DNA of 64,000 nucleotides. Source: Rufibacter tibetensis. Its GTDB lineage: Bacteria > Bacteroidota > Bacteroidia > Cytophagales > Hymenobacteraceae. The stretch is taken from positions 1,767,001 through 1,831,000 of the forward strand of contig NZ_CP012643.1 of assembly GCF_001310085.1 (NCBI RefSeq), in the 5' to 3' direction. Both the position numbers and the translations under genes were made by a program. A model generated the notes under the pieces. The model ran no database searches, was not told the origin of the DNA, and saw only the letters and a list, made by a program, of their open reading frames with translations. Numbering within the stretch: position 1 is the stretch's first letter; the number at the start of each line of letters is the position of its first letter. Of the stretch, positions 31,350-39,746 are shown one piece after another.

Positions 31350-32300
31350 TTAACGGAATTTCGGTCCTCTTCTTGCAGGAGTTAGGATATAATTTAAAGA
31401 AAATCCTGTAGAGATGTACCAATCCTCATCTGAAGCATCTCCTCTTTGATCTCCTTTGGCACCATAACCGTTTATTCTGCTGTACCCATTCTCTGTAATG
31501 ATAGGATAAGAGCCTGCTCTGGAATTATCAGCACTTCTGTCAGATAAGATGGCAGCAACGGTAGTTAAATCTCCTTTGTCTGCATAAGTAGTGCTCACAT
31601 CATCCAAGTAATCTGTGAAGGTTTTACGCCAGGTGATTTCAAAACCAAGGTCCCAGTTTCTAGCCAACTTGTATTTCACACCTAAACCAAAAGGTATAGC
31701 AAACTGGACTTTTTTGTAGGGCTCTGGATAATCATTGTCATCCGCATATTGGCCTTCAGTTCCCAGAGGCTGCAATTCATACCAGCCGGCATCAACCCTT
31801 GCATCTCTGCCGTCATAATAAGCTTTAGGATTGTGATGGAATACAGCAACTCCTAAGAAGGCATAAGGTGTAAAGTCAGGACGACGCAAATATGTTCTGC
31901 GGTTCTGAAATAGGTCTACTACCCCTTGTACACTTAACTCTTTAATGTCATTTCTGAAGCTCAGATTACGTTTGAATCTTGGCTCATTTTCTGGCTCAGA
32001 AAAGTCAGCACTTTTACTGTCATCACCTGTGATTCTACCCCATGAAAGTGCAGCTCTACCAGAGATTCTTGGAGTGAATTTACGAGTAAAGTGAACAGAT
32101 ACACTTGGGCGGGTAGAGTTTAAACGTAAGCTGGTAAAGTCAGACTCAGGGGTAACGTCACCAAAGTAGTTCATGGCGTTCAAACTAATCCCAACACTAT
32201 TGTAAAGATTTCTCCTACTAAACCGCTGGGCTTCTGCCTCGGGAGCAGCAGCCATAAAAAGAACAAACAAAATTAAAGAAGTAGAGAAAAATTTTTTCAT
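31350..32300 (-). CDS. Outer-membrane beta-barrel protein (DUF6089-like), copy 1
   Basis: A 316-residue paralogue with a signal peptide (about 1-24, Ala-Glu-Ala-Gln) and repeated amphipathic strands, e.g. Val-Gly-Ile-Ser-Leu-Asn-Ala-Met-Asn-Tyr-Phe-Gly-Asp-Val and Phe-Ala-Ile-Pro-Phe-Gly-Leu-Gly-Val-Lys-Tyr-Lys-Leu. The last strand is followed by Arg-Arg-Gly-Pro-Lys-Phe-Arg. It is first in the barrel/uppS/bamA/skp series and has its own TAnnTTTG element at 32361-32368. Enlarged loops with many Asp/Gly residues distinguish it from copy 2. Confidence 0.78.
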   Translation of the reverse strand: MKKFFSTSLILFVLFMAAAPEAEAQRFSRRNLYNSVGISLNAMNYFGDVTPESDFTSLRLNSTRPSVSVHFTRKFTPRISGRAALSWGRITGDDSKSADFSEPENEPRFKRNLSFRNDIKELSVQGVVDLFQNRRTYLRRPDFTPYAFLGVAVFHHNPKAYYDGRDARVDAGWYELQPLGTEGQYADDNDYPEPYKKVQFAIPFGLGVKYKLARNWDLGFEITWRKTFTDYLDDVSTTYADKGDLTTVAAILSDRSADNSRAGSYPIITENGYSRINGYGAKGDQRGDASDEDWYISTGFSLNYILTPARRGPKFR

Positions 32301-32360
32301 GCCATCAACTATTACTGTATTACTTTTTGTATGCTAAATCGTGTATTGTCCTGCAACGGA

Positions 32361-32368
32361 CAAAATTA
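32361..32368 (-). promoter_or_regulatory. -7 promoter element of the barrel-uppS-bamA operon
   Basis: TAATTTTG on the minus strand, 60 nt before the ATG of the first barrel gene; the likely start point of the whole envelope operon. Confidence 0.45.
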
Positions 32369-32424
32369 TACTTTTTTTTATTACTACAAACAAACAATAG
32401 GACTTTAATATATTTAAGTTTTAC

Positions 32425-33303
32425 TTAACCATTCCGTTGGTCAAGCCCCCAATGCATCTTCGTTCTAAGCGTTGTTAAGAAATTTACCTGGTTTAATTTC
32501 ACTAATCTGGCATTGAAATCCTCCCGCCTTACCGCTAGCTGAATTGAAGCATCAACTGGTTTAGACCTTGAATCCAAAGACACCAGATACCTTGTGCTTC
32601 TCCCCTCAATCTCAAAAGAAATTACACTTTTATCAGATACCACCAGAGGCCTCACATTTAAGTTATGCGGGCATACGGGGGATATCACAAAATTGTTTGT
32701 CTGTGGCATCATCACCGGACCACCACAAGAAAGTGAATATCCCGTAGATCCGGTAGGGGTTGCCACTATCAGGCCATCTGCCCAATAAGAATTCAGATAC
32801 TCCCCGTCAATGTACGTATGCACCGCTATCATAGAAGAGGTATCACGCTTCACAATTGAAAACTCATTTAACCCGAAGTTCTTTCCGTCAAATACCTCCT
32901 GATCACTATCTAAGTGGATGAGAGACCGATCTTCTAAAGTAAAATGCCCCTTTAACAGAGAATCTACGGCAACATCTAACTGGGCATAAGGTACTGAAGC
33001 TAGAAACCCTAGCCGTCCCATGTTAATACCCATGATAGGAATTTGCAAAGCCCCCACATACGTCACCGCATCCAACAATGTACCATCACCGCCCAGACTC
33101 AACATGTAATTGACATCTTTGAGACTGGTTTCCCGGTCAAAGACATCAGCTTGGGATGGTATGTTGGCGAAAGGCGACAGTGATTCCACAAAATGATCTG
33201 CAACCGTCACTTGAATCCCTTGGCGGACCAAAATATCGAATAGCCGGCTTACAAAAGGAATCACTTCCTCTTTCACTGGTTTACCAACTATTGCTATTTT
33301 CAT
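32425..33303 (-). CDS. nadK: NAD kinase
   Basis: Phosphorylates NAD to NADP. The 292 residues contain Gly-Gly-Asp-Gly-Thr-Leu-Leu-Asp-Ala (71-79) with the catalytic Asp73, Gly-Arg-Leu-Gly-Phe-Leu-Ala, Asn-Glu-Phe-Ser-Ile-Val-Lys-Arg and the diphosphate motif Ala-Thr-Pro-Thr-Gly-Ser-Thr-Gly-Tyr-Ser-Leu-Ser. All are conserved in order. It has a perfect -7 promoter box at 33317-33324 with a very short leader. Confidence 0.96.
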   Translation of the reverse strand: MKIAIVGKPVKEEVIPFVSRLFDILVRQGIQVTVADHFVESLSPFANIPSQADVFDRETSLKDVNYMLSLGGDGTLLDAVTYVGALQIPIMGINMGRLGFLASVPYAQLDVAVDSLLKGHFTLEDRSLIHLDSDQEVFDGKNFGLNEFSIVKRDTSSMIAVHTYIDGEYLNSYWADGLIVATPTGSTGYSLSCGGPVMMPQTNNFVISPVCPHNLNVRPLVVSDKSVISFEIEGRSTRYLVSLDSRSKPVDASIQLAVRREDFNARLVKLNQVNFLTTLRTKMHWGLDQRNG

Positions 33304-33316
33304 AGTCCGTCTTGCT

Positions 33317-33324
33317 CAAAGATA
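33317..33324 (-). promoter_or_regulatory. -7 promoter element of nadK
   Basis: TATCTTTG on the minus strand, 13 nt before the ATG, so the mRNA leader is probably under 10 nt. A TTTG lies 23 nt further upstream as a possible -33 element. Confidence 0.55.
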
Positions 33325-33380
33325 GTGCAAAGCATTCAATATCAGAACAAATATATATTGCCTCTGCTAATATTTAAAAT

Positions 33381-34046
33381 TTAAATATTTAAATACCGGA
33401 GAAGCATGTCTAATCTATCCTGATCTTCTGGTTCGTTGGAAGTGTCCTGAAATTGCGCTGTGATCTTATACCCGAACCTTTCAAGGGTGGCGACTATACG
33501 GGTTAAATCTGAAGTGTTAATTTTAAGGGTAAGCTTTATTCTAAAAATATCGGCTTCATCTGGTGAAACGTAGGCGCTCAATATTTTGGCATTGTTTGAC
33601 TCCACTAGACGGCTTATCTCACTTAAAGAATAGTCCCGCTCAGCCATGCAGAGCACCAAAATACCGCCTTGCCCCTGTATAGCAGACATTTGCCCGAAGG
33701 CTGAGATAGTATCGTTCACCGTGATTACCCCTAAATATTCTTGCAGATCGTCAAGGACGGGTACCACTTGCACCTTGTTTTTAATGGCAAGCTCCATCAC
33801 ATTATAGAAGTGCTGATTCTGCTGCACGTGCACGTGCTCGAAATCAAAAGGAATGTTTTCCAGGATCAAGTCTGGGTTCTTAGCCTCCATCACATTCTCT
33901 TCAGTGACCAGGCCCAAATATTTTCGGTTCTTTACCACAGGCAGTTGGTTCAGCCGGAATTCGTCCATCCAACGCACGGCTTTTTCGCCGGTGTCAGAGA
34001 GTTTGAGAGGCGGAACCATCTGGTTTATCAGTTCTTCAGCGATCAT
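33381..34046 (-). CDS. CBS-domain pair protein with ACT-like C-terminus
   Basis: A 221-residue cytosolic protein. Two CBS motifs fill residues 1-130 (Asn-Gln-Leu-Pro-Val-Val-Lys-Asn-Arg and Gln-Val-Val-Pro-Val-Leu-Asp, each followed by Tyr-Leu-Gly-Leu/Val-Val/Ile-Thr). These bind adenosyl nucleotides and act as energy sensors. The C-terminal part (about 133-205) has the beta-alpha-beta pattern of an ACT-like domain (Ile-Leu-Val-Leu-Cys-Met-Ala-Glu-Arg, Leu-Thr-Leu-Lys-Ile-Asn). Its start overlaps the end of the upstream hydrolase gene by 11 nt. What it regulates is unknown. Confidence 0.82.
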   Translation of the reverse strand: MIAEELINQMVPPLKLSDTGEKAVRWMDEFRLNQLPVVKNRKYLGLVTEENVMEAKNPDLILENIPFDFEHVHVQQNQHFYNVMELAIKNKVQVVPVLDDLQEYLGVITVNDTISAFGQMSAIQGQGGILVLCMAERDYSLSEISRLVESNNAKILSAYVSPDEADIFRIKLTLKINTSDLTRIVATLERFGYKITAQFQDTSNEPEDQDRLDMLLRYLNI

Positions 34047-34806
34047 ACACAGCAGTCTTTATCAGGAATCTCTCTAAGATACTGTTAAAGGCGTCCGGAT
34101 GTTCCATCATAGGCGCATGACAACAATGGTCTATGAAATGTAATTCTGAATTTTGAATCAATTTATTAAACTCGTGGGCCACTACAGGTGGGGTGATTGT
34201 ATCATTTAGGCCCCAAATTAGCAAGGTAGGTGCGGTGATGGCTCCCAAGTCCTTCCCTAGATTATTCCGCTGCGCAGATTTAGCTATAGAGATAATCCGT
34301 AGCACTTTGGGGTTGCTGTTGGTAATGTCAAAAACCTCATCAACCAATTCTGGAGTAGCCACTGCCGGGTCATAGAACGTGTATTCTATGCGTTCTTTTA
34401 CAAAACCATAGTTGCCTCGCTTAGGGAAAGACCCACCCATGGAATCTTCAAACAAGCCTGAACTGCCGGTTAATACCAATCGCTTTACGTACTCCGGCCT
34501 TTTTAAGGCAAACTCAAGGGCTACGTGCCCACCCAGAGAATTCCCAAGTAGAGTTAAGTCTGACAGGTTTTTAAACGAAACAAAATCTTCCACGAACTCA
34601 ACCAAACCAGGCACGCTAGCCTGTGGCAATGGCATTTCATACAAAGGCATGAGCGGAATGACTACGCGGTAGTTCTTATGGAAGTAGGAGACTACTCCCT
34701 GCCAATTACTAAGCGCTCCAAACAGACCATGCAAGAGCAAAAGCACTTCGCCTTCGCCTTCATCAATGTACTCAAACCCGTCTTCCTTCTTGATTTCCAA
34801 GTTCAT
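34036..34806 (-). CDS. Alpha/beta-fold hydrolase
   Basis: A 256-residue serine hydrolase. The oxyanion loop is Leu-Leu-His-Gly-Leu-Phe-Gly-Ala; the nucleophile elbow is Gly-Asn-Ser-Leu-Gly-Gly-His (about 93-99); the late Trp-Gly-Leu-Asn-Asp-Thr-Ile-Thr contains the likely acid and His-Cys-Cys-His-Ala-Pro the catalytic histidine. No signal peptide. The substrate cannot be named; similar proteins are annotated as esterases or meta-cleavage-product hydrolases. It overlaps the downstream CBS gene, so the two are co-translated. Confidence 0.85.
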   Translation of the reverse strand: MNLEIKKEDGFEYIDEGEGEVLLLLHGLFGALSNWQGVVSYFHKNYRVVIPLMPLYEMPLPQASVPGLVEFVEDFVSFKNLSDLTLLGNSLGGHVALEFALKRPEYVKRLVLTGSSGLFEDSMGGSFPKRGNYGFVKERIEYTFYDPAVATPELVDEVFDITNSNPKVLRIISIAKSAQRNNLGKDLGAITAPTLLIWGLNDTITPPVVAHEFNKLIQNSELHFIDHCCHAPMMEHPDAFNSILERFLIKTAVYDR

Positions 34807-34841
34807 GTGAGAAAATCGCTTGTAATGATAGTAAGTAGAAA

Positions 34842-35417
34842 CTAGTATAAGGATGTAATATTAGCAATATTCACCCAATTTCTGAGCATTTCCAGTCCGT
34901 GCCGGGTAAGTGCCGCCTCAGGATGGAACTGCAGAGCGTACAGCGGCAGGTGAGCGTGCTTAAAAGCCATCAACTCTCCCTCAGAAGTCTTCGCCAACGG
35001 CACCAGATCTGCCGGGGCTTCCTGCACCACCAGAGAGTGATAGCGCACCACAGGCACCTTTTCGGGAAGTCCCGCGAAGATGGGGTCTGGCACACAGATA
35101 ATCTCAGAAACTTTGCCGTGCATCGGACGAAGGCCTTTTACCACCTTCGCCCCAAAGAACTGCCCTAATGCCTGATGCCCCAGACAGATCCCTAACATGG
35201 GCACTCGATCGTGGTAATAATCAATAACAGCAGGCATAACACCGGCTCTTTCAGGCGTACCCGGCCCAGGCGACAAGACAATACCTTCTAAAGGCATGCT
35301 TTGGACCTCCTCTAAGGAAATGTCATTCCGGCGCACCTCCACCTCTACCCCTAACTGACGAAAATAGTCATACAGGTTATAGGTGAAAGAATCAAAATTA
35401 TCTAACAACAACAGCAC
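34842..35417 (-). CDS. pabA: Glutamine amidotransferase subunit of aminodeoxychorismate/anthranilate synthase
   Basis: Class-I glutamine amidotransferase of 191 residues that supplies ammonia to chorismate-using partners (PabB for folate, TrpE for tryptophan). The catalytic triad is Cys78 (Gly-Ile-Cys-Leu-Gly-His-Gln), His165 and Glu167 (Phe-His-Pro-Glu-Ala). The N-terminal Leu-Asp-Asn-Phe-Asp-Ser-Phe-Thr-Tyr-Asn and Ser-Pro-Gly-Pro-Gly-Thr-Pro are standard. No pabB or trp gene is adjacent, so the folate or dual role is more likely than a dedicated TrpG, but sequence alone does not separate them. Confidence 0.85.
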   Translation of the reverse strand: MLLLLDNFDSFTYNLYDYFRQLGVEVEVRRNDISLEEVQSMPLEGIVLSPGPGTPERAGVMPAVIDYYHDRVPMLGICLGHQALGQFFGAKVVKGLRPMHGKVSEIICVPDPIFAGLPEKVPVVRYHSLVVQEAPADLVPLAKTSEGELMAFKHAHLPLYALQFHPEAALTRHGLEMLRNWVNIANITSLY

Positions 35418-35455
35418 AGAGAAGAAACGCAGAGCAGGGAAAAAGGATATTCCTA

Positions 35456-35489
35456 TTCTGAGCCTACTTTCTTAAAAGTAAGCTCAGAA
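35456..35489. terminator. Hairpin between cvpA and pabA
   Basis: Fifteen-bp arms with one mismatch (35456-35470 and 35475-35489), TTCTGAGCCTACTTT against AAAGTAAGCTCAGAA, 4-nt loop. It lies on the minus-strand path from cvpA to pabA. Its T run is weak. Confidence 0.5.
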
Positions 35490-35527
35490 CATGAAAGATG
35501 TTTTGATTGGAAGAAAGGAGAAACTTA

Positions 35528-35563
35528 GTTTTAAAGTCACATTTTATAAAACGTCTTTAAAAC
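35528..35563. repeat. Intergenic palindrome, family copy 8
   Basis: GTTTTAAAG (35528-35536) and CTTTAAAAC (35555-35563) are perfect arms around ATTTTATAAAACG. It lies 21 nt beyond the cvpA stop. Confidence 0.6.
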
Positions 35564-35584
35564 AGAAGATAAAACTCAGTTTTA

Positions 35585-36094
35585 CTAAGCGAATGACTCC
35601 AGGGCCTCACGGCCGAAAGGAATGATCCATTGCACAAAAGCCCACGCGTTAGGTGCGGCCTGCAGGTAATAAGGATACACTTCAGAATCACGCACGGTCT
35701 GCAGCGCTACGTCTAAGCCGGTGGCATGGGCAAAATACACGAGCAGGCAAATGGCAAACGCCCACTTACCACCACCCAGAACAGCGCCAACAAAGTTATC
35801 CATCATGCCCAGCGGCGTCAGGTGCACTCCTTTCTTTACCATCATGCCTACAACACGTACCGCAAACCCAATGCCTATAAACACCAGCAGAAATGGAATG
35901 AACGGCAGGAAACTAGCTTTATCGCCTAGCCACTCATGAATGAGTGGTGTCACCAGCCCCACTAACTTCATCCCAAAAACGGTGATGATAATAAATGAGG
36001 CCAGTGACGCAATTTCCAACACCAGTCCTTTAAAGAACCCTTTAAAAGCGCCGTAAGCTACCGGCAAAAGCAAAAAAAGATCAAACGTACTCAC
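35585..36094 (-). CDS. cvpA: CvpA-family membrane protein
   Basis: A 169-residue inner-membrane protein with four hydrophobic helices (about 3-22, 27-50, 60-85 and 98-122). The family opening Phe-Asp-Leu-Phe-Leu-Leu-Leu-Pro-Val-Ala-Tyr-Gly-Ala-Phe-Lys-Gly-Phe-Phe-Lys-Gly is intact. CvpA proteins are linked to colicin V production and envelope-stress tolerance; the biochemical role is unknown. It lies 12 nt downstream of yqeY, so the two form an operon. Confidence 0.87.
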   Translation of the reverse strand: MSTFDLFLLLPVAYGAFKGFFKGLVLEIASLASFIIITVFGMKLVGLVTPLIHEWLGDKASFLPFIPFLLVFIGIGFAVRVVGMMVKKGVHLTPLGMMDNFVGAVLGGGKWAFAICLLVYFAHATGLDVALQTVRDSEVYPYYLQAAPNAWAFVQWIIPFGREALESFA

Positions 36095-36106
36095 GCAGGG
36101 GTAGAC

Positions 36107-36568
36107 TTACGCGTTGGTGTTGTTTAAAAGGGCATTCACCGCGTTGGAGATCGCACGGCCATCGGCTTGGCCTGCCAGCTCACGGGAAGCCACACCCATT
36201 ACCTTGCCCATGTCAGAAGGCCCTAGCGCACCCACGCGCTGGATGATTTCCAAAAGACGCTCCCGCAGATCGCCTTCGTCTAATTGCTGCGGCAGGAACT
36301 CCTCAATGATGGCGAGCTCGGCCATTTCAATTTCTTCCAGGTCTGGACGTGCCTGGGCACGGTACACTTCGGCAGACTCACGGCGCTGTTTAGCGGCTTT
36401 AGTCAACAACTTCAGCTCCATGTCAGGAGTAAGGGCTTGCACCCCGCCTTTTTCTGTTTCAGCTAACAAAATCTGTGACTTGATGCCACGCAGGGCTTGC
36501 AGACGGGTTTTATCTTTGGCCAGCATGGCTTGCTTGATGCCAGATTCTACTTTTTCTTTCAGGCTCAT
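36107..36568 (-). CDS. yqeY: GatB/YqeY domain-containing protein
   Basis: A 153-residue helical protein equal to the tRNA-binding tail of GatB/GatE without the catalytic part. It has Leu-Lys-Glu-Lys-Val-Glu-Ser-Gly-Ile-Lys-Gln-Ala-Met at the start, a central lysine-rich helix and the YqeY C-terminal Gly-Lys-Val-Met-Gly-Val-Ala-Ser-Arg-Glu-Leu-Ala-Gly-Gln-Ala-Asp-Gly. It may act on charged tRNA, but no activity is established. It is the first gene of the yqeY-cvpA unit. Confidence 0.9.
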   Translation of the reverse strand: MSLKEKVESGIKQAMLAKDKTRLQALRGIKSQILLAETEKGGVQALTPDMELKLLTKAAKQRRESAEVYRAQARPDLEEIEMAELAIIEEFLPQQLDEGDLRERLLEIIQRVGALGPSDMGKVMGVASRELAGQADGRAISNAVNALLNNTNA

Positions 36569-36639
36569 AGTTTTATTTTAGTAAAGGCGCCAAGGCGCCC
36601 GGGTCAGAAATCATTTAAAAAGTGACGGCAAGTTTCTTT

Positions 36640-36647
36640 TATCTTTG
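36640..36647 (+). promoter_or_regulatory. -7 promoter element of pdxJ
   Basis: TATCTTTG, a perfect TAnnTTTG, 36 nt before the pdxJ ATG. Confidence 0.55.
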
Positions 36648-36683
36648 CCCCATTCTTTAAAAGGAACGTTAACGCAAGAGACT

Positions 36684-37400
36684 ATGACGAAGCTGAGCGT
36701 AAATATAAATAAAATAGCCACGTTACGGAACGCACGCGGCGGCAACCGGCCAAATGTAGTGCAAACGGCACTGGACTGCGAGCGGTTTGGGGCGCAAGGC
36801 ATCACTGTGCACCCACGGCCCGATGAGCGGCACATCCGGTTTCAGGATGTATACGACCTGAAAGAAGTAGTGACCACTGAGTTCAACATTGAAGGCAACC
36901 CTACCCCTGATTTCATCAAGCTAGTTCTTGCGGTAAAGCCTGAACAGGTAACGTTGGTACCCGATGCCCCCGATGCCATTACCTCCAACGCGGGCTGGGA
37001 CACCCTCAAACACAAAGATTTCCTCATAGACGTCATTGGTCAGTTCAAAGCCGAAGGCATCAGGACCTCCATCTTCGTGGACCCTATCAACCAACAGGTA
37101 GAGGGCGCGGCGCTCACTGGTACAGACCGCATTGAGTTGTATACGGAAGCGTATGCCCATGACTACCTCACCAACCGTGAAGCTGCCGTAAAGCCTTATG
37201 CTGAGGCAGCTCGGGTAGCCCAGCAGTGCAACTTAGGTTTGAACGCAGGCCATGACTTAGACTTGGGCAACCTGCGGTATCTGAAAGAACAACTGCCAAA
37301 CCTAGCGGAGGTTTCTATTGGCCACGCTCTTATTTGTGATGCTTTATACTATGGTTTGGAAAACACTATCCAGCTGTACCTGCGCCAACTGAATTTCTAA
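36684..37400 (+). CDS. pdxJ: Pyridoxine 5'-phosphate synthase
   Basis: TIM-barrel enzyme joining 1-deoxyxylulose-5-phosphate and 3-amino-2-oxopropyl phosphate to pyridoxine 5'-phosphate, the last ring-forming step of the DXP-dependent vitamin B6 route. From the ATG at 36684 it has 238 residues and starts with the conserved Leu-Ser-Val-Asn-Ile-Asn-Lys-Ile-Ala. It has Arg-Pro-Asp-Glu-Arg-His-Ile (phosphate and catalytic region), Glu-Gly-Asn-Pro-Thr, Ser-Ile-Phe-Val-Asp-Pro and Gly-Leu-Asn-Ala-Gly-His-Asp-Leu. Thirteen open codons upstream lie past the promoter and are not used. Several PLP enzymes (kynureninase, desulfurase, Alr) are encoded in the window. Confidence 0.95.
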   Translation: MTKLSVNINKIATLRNARGGNRPNVVQTALDCERFGAQGITVHPRPDERHIRFQDVYDLKEVVTTEFNIEGNPTPDFIKLVLAVKPEQVTLVPDAPDAITSNAGWDTLKHKDFLIDVIGQFKAEGIRTSIFVDPINQQVEGAALTGTDRIELYTEAYAHDYLTNREAAVKPYAEAARVAQQCNLGLNAGHDLDLGNLRYLKEQLPNLAEVSIGHALICDALYYGLENTIQLYLRQLNF

Positions 37401-37470
37401 TGCTACACCTTTCTTTTTTAACTCATTTTCTGAAAACTGGCCTCAGAACGCACTTTAGCCCCTGCAGTTC

Positions 37471-38049
37471 ATGTTAGGGGTATTACTTAAAATTGCGGCT
37501 TGGGTCATTGCGGCGTACTATGGGGTGCAGTTCTTCAGCTGGATTTTCCAGAAACAGCAGCGGGTATTTTTCCTCTCGCCCATGCGCCAATTTAAAATGG
37601 TGTTCTGGTCATTGCTGAGTTTCTGGTTGGGCGGCACTATGTTGGGTATGCTGCTTAGAGACCAGAATGACACACCATTGGAAAGAGGTATTGCCGTTGG
37701 CTTGGGTACTGTGTTGTTTCTTTTCGCGCTGCCTACGTTCCTGGTCCATTTTCAATATTGGCGCCATGAGCGGGAAAATGCCATGGAACTGGAAAAGGAC
37801 ACCAAAAGCGCGTTGCTGCTTCAGCCAAGTGGCAAGTACTTGCTCAATGCCCAGAACATCAGGGAAATCCTACAAACGTCCAGCTATTCCAAGCGCTTTT
37901 TTTGGAGTTCCTACCAATACCTCACCCTTACCCTTACTGACGGACGGCAGGTAAAAATCACGTCTTTGCTCATTGACTTAAATCAGCTTAAAGCGCTTTG
38001 GCCCCAGGTCCCGTACCATACCAGAACGAAATGGGTCTGTTTTCTGTAA
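37471..38049 (+). CDS. Membrane protein with cytoplasmic domain, unknown function
   Basis: A 192-residue protein with three hydrophobic helices (about 3-27, 43-64 and 73-92), then a charged linker and a soluble C-terminal part (about 100-192) with beta-strand character (Tyr-Leu-Thr-Leu-Thr-Leu-Thr-Asp-Gly-Arg-Gln-Val-Lys-Ile-Thr-Ser), perhaps a small PH-like or EF-P-like fold. No family recognised. Its stop codon lies inside palindrome copy 9. It precedes a hydrolase gene by 42 nt on the same strand. Confidence 0.7.
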   Translation: MLGVLLKIAAWVIAAYYGVQFFSWIFQKQQRVFFLSPMRQFKMVFWSLLSFWLGGTMLGMLLRDQNDTPLERGIAVGLGTVLFLFALPTFLVHFQYWRHERENAMELEKDTKSALLLQPSGKYLLNAQNIREILQTSSYSKRFFWSSYQYLTLTLTDGRQVKITSLLIDLNQLKALWPQVPYHTRTKWVCFL

Positions 38050-38057
38050 AACAGACC
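38034..38057. repeat. Palindrome, family copy 9, overlapping a stop codon
   Basis: Perfect 10-bp arms GGTCTGTTTT (38034-38043) and AAAACAGACC (38048-38057) with loop CTGT. The coding stop at 38047-38049 lies in the loop and right arm, so the element supplies the last residues of the upstream protein. Confidence 0.7.
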
Positions 38058-38091
38058 AAAACCATACCTCGCACGCTAATCCTGCCAAACT

Positions 38092-38859
38092 ATGGAATTA
38101 AATTATAAACTTTTAGGCGAAGGCCAACCATTACTCATTTTACATGGCCTCTTCGGCACCTTAGATAACTGGCAGACGCTGGGCCGGGAGTTCTCCAAAA
38201 CGTTTCAGGTATATCTCATTGACCTCCGCAACCACGGGCGCTCCCCGCACTCGCAGGAATTCAGTTACCAACTCATGACCGATGACCTGCTGGAGTTCAT
38301 TGAGCAGCACCAACTGCAAAACCCCATGATCATTGGGCACTCTATGGGTGGTAAGGTAGCCATGAACTTCGCCCTGCAAAACCCGGACAAGCTATCTAAA
38401 TTATTGGTTGCTGATATTGCCCCCAAAGCCTATCCGCCACACCATGATGACATCATTGCCGGTTTCCGGTCTATTGATTTAAATGCCATCCAGAACCGTC
38501 AGGAAGCCGATGATCAGTTGGCGCAGAAGGTAGATGATGTAGGGACCCGCATGTTTCTGCTGAAGAACTTGTACCGGAAAGATGATAACAGTTTCGGCTG
38601 GCGCCTGAACTTGGATTCCATTGAGCAGAATCTAGACCAGATACTGGGCAACATTGAGTCTGAAACGCCTTTTACCAAGCCCACGCTTTTTCTACGCGGA
38701 GGTAATTCCCGCTACATTAAACCAGAGCAGGACATAGCACAGATACAGGGTTTGTTTCCGGCGGCTAAAATAGAAACTATTGAAAATGCAGGGCACTGGC
38801 TGCACGCCGAGCAACCGCAGGAGTTCTACCGTTTAACCATGCAATTCCTGCAGGGCTAG
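38092..38859 (+). CDS. Alpha/beta-fold hydrolase (YbfF-like esterase)
   Basis: A 255-residue cytosolic serine hydrolase. It opens Met-Glu-Leu-Asn-Tyr-Lys-Leu-Leu-Gly-Glu-Gly and has Leu-His-Gly-Leu-Phe-Gly-Thr-Leu-Asp-Asn-Trp, Asp-Leu-Arg-Asn-His-Gly-Arg-Ser-Pro and the nucleophile elbow Gly-His-Ser-Met-Gly-Gly-Lys (about 82-88). The catalytic histidine is in Ala-Gly-His-Trp-Leu-His-Ala-Glu-Gln-Pro. These motifs fit the YbfF acyl-ester hydrolase group closely. The natural substrate is unknown. Confidence 0.87.
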   Translation: MELNYKLLGEGQPLLILHGLFGTLDNWQTLGREFSKTFQVYLIDLRNHGRSPHSQEFSYQLMTDDLLEFIEQHQLQNPMIIGHSMGGKVAMNFALQNPDKLSKLLVADIAPKAYPPHHDDIIAGFRSIDLNAIQNRQEADDQLAQKVDDVGTRMFLLKNLYRKDDNSFGWRLNLDSIEQNLDQILGNIESETPFTKPTLFLRGGNSRYIKPEQDIAQIQGLFPAAKIETIENAGHWLHAEQPQEFYRLTMQFLQG

Positions 38860-38928
38860 GATAAACGCTCCAGCTTTCATCCTGCAGAAACAGATTGCCC
38901 CGACCAAACCAATAAGAAAACCGATTAC

Positions 38929-39648
38929 ATGAGTACTCCCGCCAAAGGCACTCTTTTCCTTATTCCTACAGTGTTAGCCGAAGACACAGCGGCAGAGGTT
39001 ATCTGCCGGCAGGTGGCAGAGGTGACAGGCCACTTGAAGTACTTTTTAGTAGAGAATGCCCGTACTGCCCGCCGATACATCAAGTCTATTGCGCCTTCCC
39101 AAACCATAGAAGAACTGCAGATAACCGTCATAGACAAGAATTCTTCTGATGCAGAATTAACAGCCGCTTTGAAACCATTGTTGGCTGGGCAAGACGCTGG
39201 AGTAATTTCTGAGGCTGGCTGCCCTGGAGTAGCGGACCCGGGAGCAGAACTGGCGCGGTTGGCCCACCAAAACGGCGTAAAGGTAGTCCCCCTGGTAGGT
39301 CCTTCGGCTATTTTGATGGGATTGATGGCTTCGGGCTTTAATGGGCAATCTTTTGCGTTTCACGGATACCTTCCCATTGAGAAACGGGACCGGATCTTGG
39401 CTCTGAAAGCTTTGGAGAAGGAAATGGTGCAGAAAGACCAGACGCAGATTTTCATGGAAACTCCTTACCGCAACAGGCAGATGGTGGATGACCTACTTCA
39501 AAATCTAAGCAAAGACACGAAGCTCTGTATTGCGGCTAATATCACCGGCCCAAACGAATTCATTAAAACCCTGCGCATTGCTGACTGGAAAGGCAAGGTG
39601 CCAGATCTACACAAACAACCAGCCGTTTTCTTAATCTACCGCAGATAA
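38929..39648 (+). CDS. SAM-dependent methyltransferase, tetrapyrrole-methylase fold (RsmI-like)
   Basis: A 239-residue enzyme of the tetrapyrrole-methylase superfamily. It shows Gly-Thr-Leu-Phe-Leu-Ile-Pro-Thr near the N-terminus, Val-Ile-Ser-Glu-Ala-Gly-Cys-Pro-Gly-Val-Ala-Asp-Pro-Gly (about 91-104) and Val-Pro-Leu-Val-Gly-Pro-Ser-Ala-Ile. RsmI methylates the 2'-OH of C1402 in 16S rRNA, but it is about 280 residues long with a different N-terminal Gly-x-Gly motif. This shorter version is a second paralogue widespread in Bacteroidota, of unproven target. It follows the hydrolase gene by 69 nt. Confidence 0.82.
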   Translation: MSTPAKGTLFLIPTVLAEDTAAEVICRQVAEVTGHLKYFLVENARTARRYIKSIAPSQTIEELQITVIDKNSSDAELTAALKPLLAGQDAGVISEAGCPGVADPGAELARLAHQNGVKVVPLVGPSAILMGLMASGFNGQSFAFHGYLPIEKRDRILALKALEKEMVQKDQTQIFMETPYRNRQMVDDLLQNLSKDTKLCIAANITGPNEFIKTLRIADWKGKVPDLHKQPAVFLIYRR

Positions 39649-39683
39649 AACAGAACCTGCTAAGAGGCTTATTAAAAGAAAAA

Positions 39684-39734
39684 AAGCCGTAACCTTCCAG
39701 AAGTTTACTAATAACCTCTGGAAGGTTACGGCTT
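39684..39734 (-). terminator. Intrinsic terminator, minus-strand T run
   Basis: Perfect 18-bp arms (39684-39701 and 39717-39734), AAGCCGTAACCTTCCAGA and complement, 15-nt loop. The T run is on the minus strand, so it serves the EnvC-like gene, with palindrome copy 10 between. Confidence 0.8.
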
Positions 39735-39746
39735 AAAAAGAAGTAA

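Noticed and set aside
37424-37450. Possible further family palindrome after pdxJ
   Set aside because: TTTTCTGAAAAC and GGCC are present, but no left arm can be paired.
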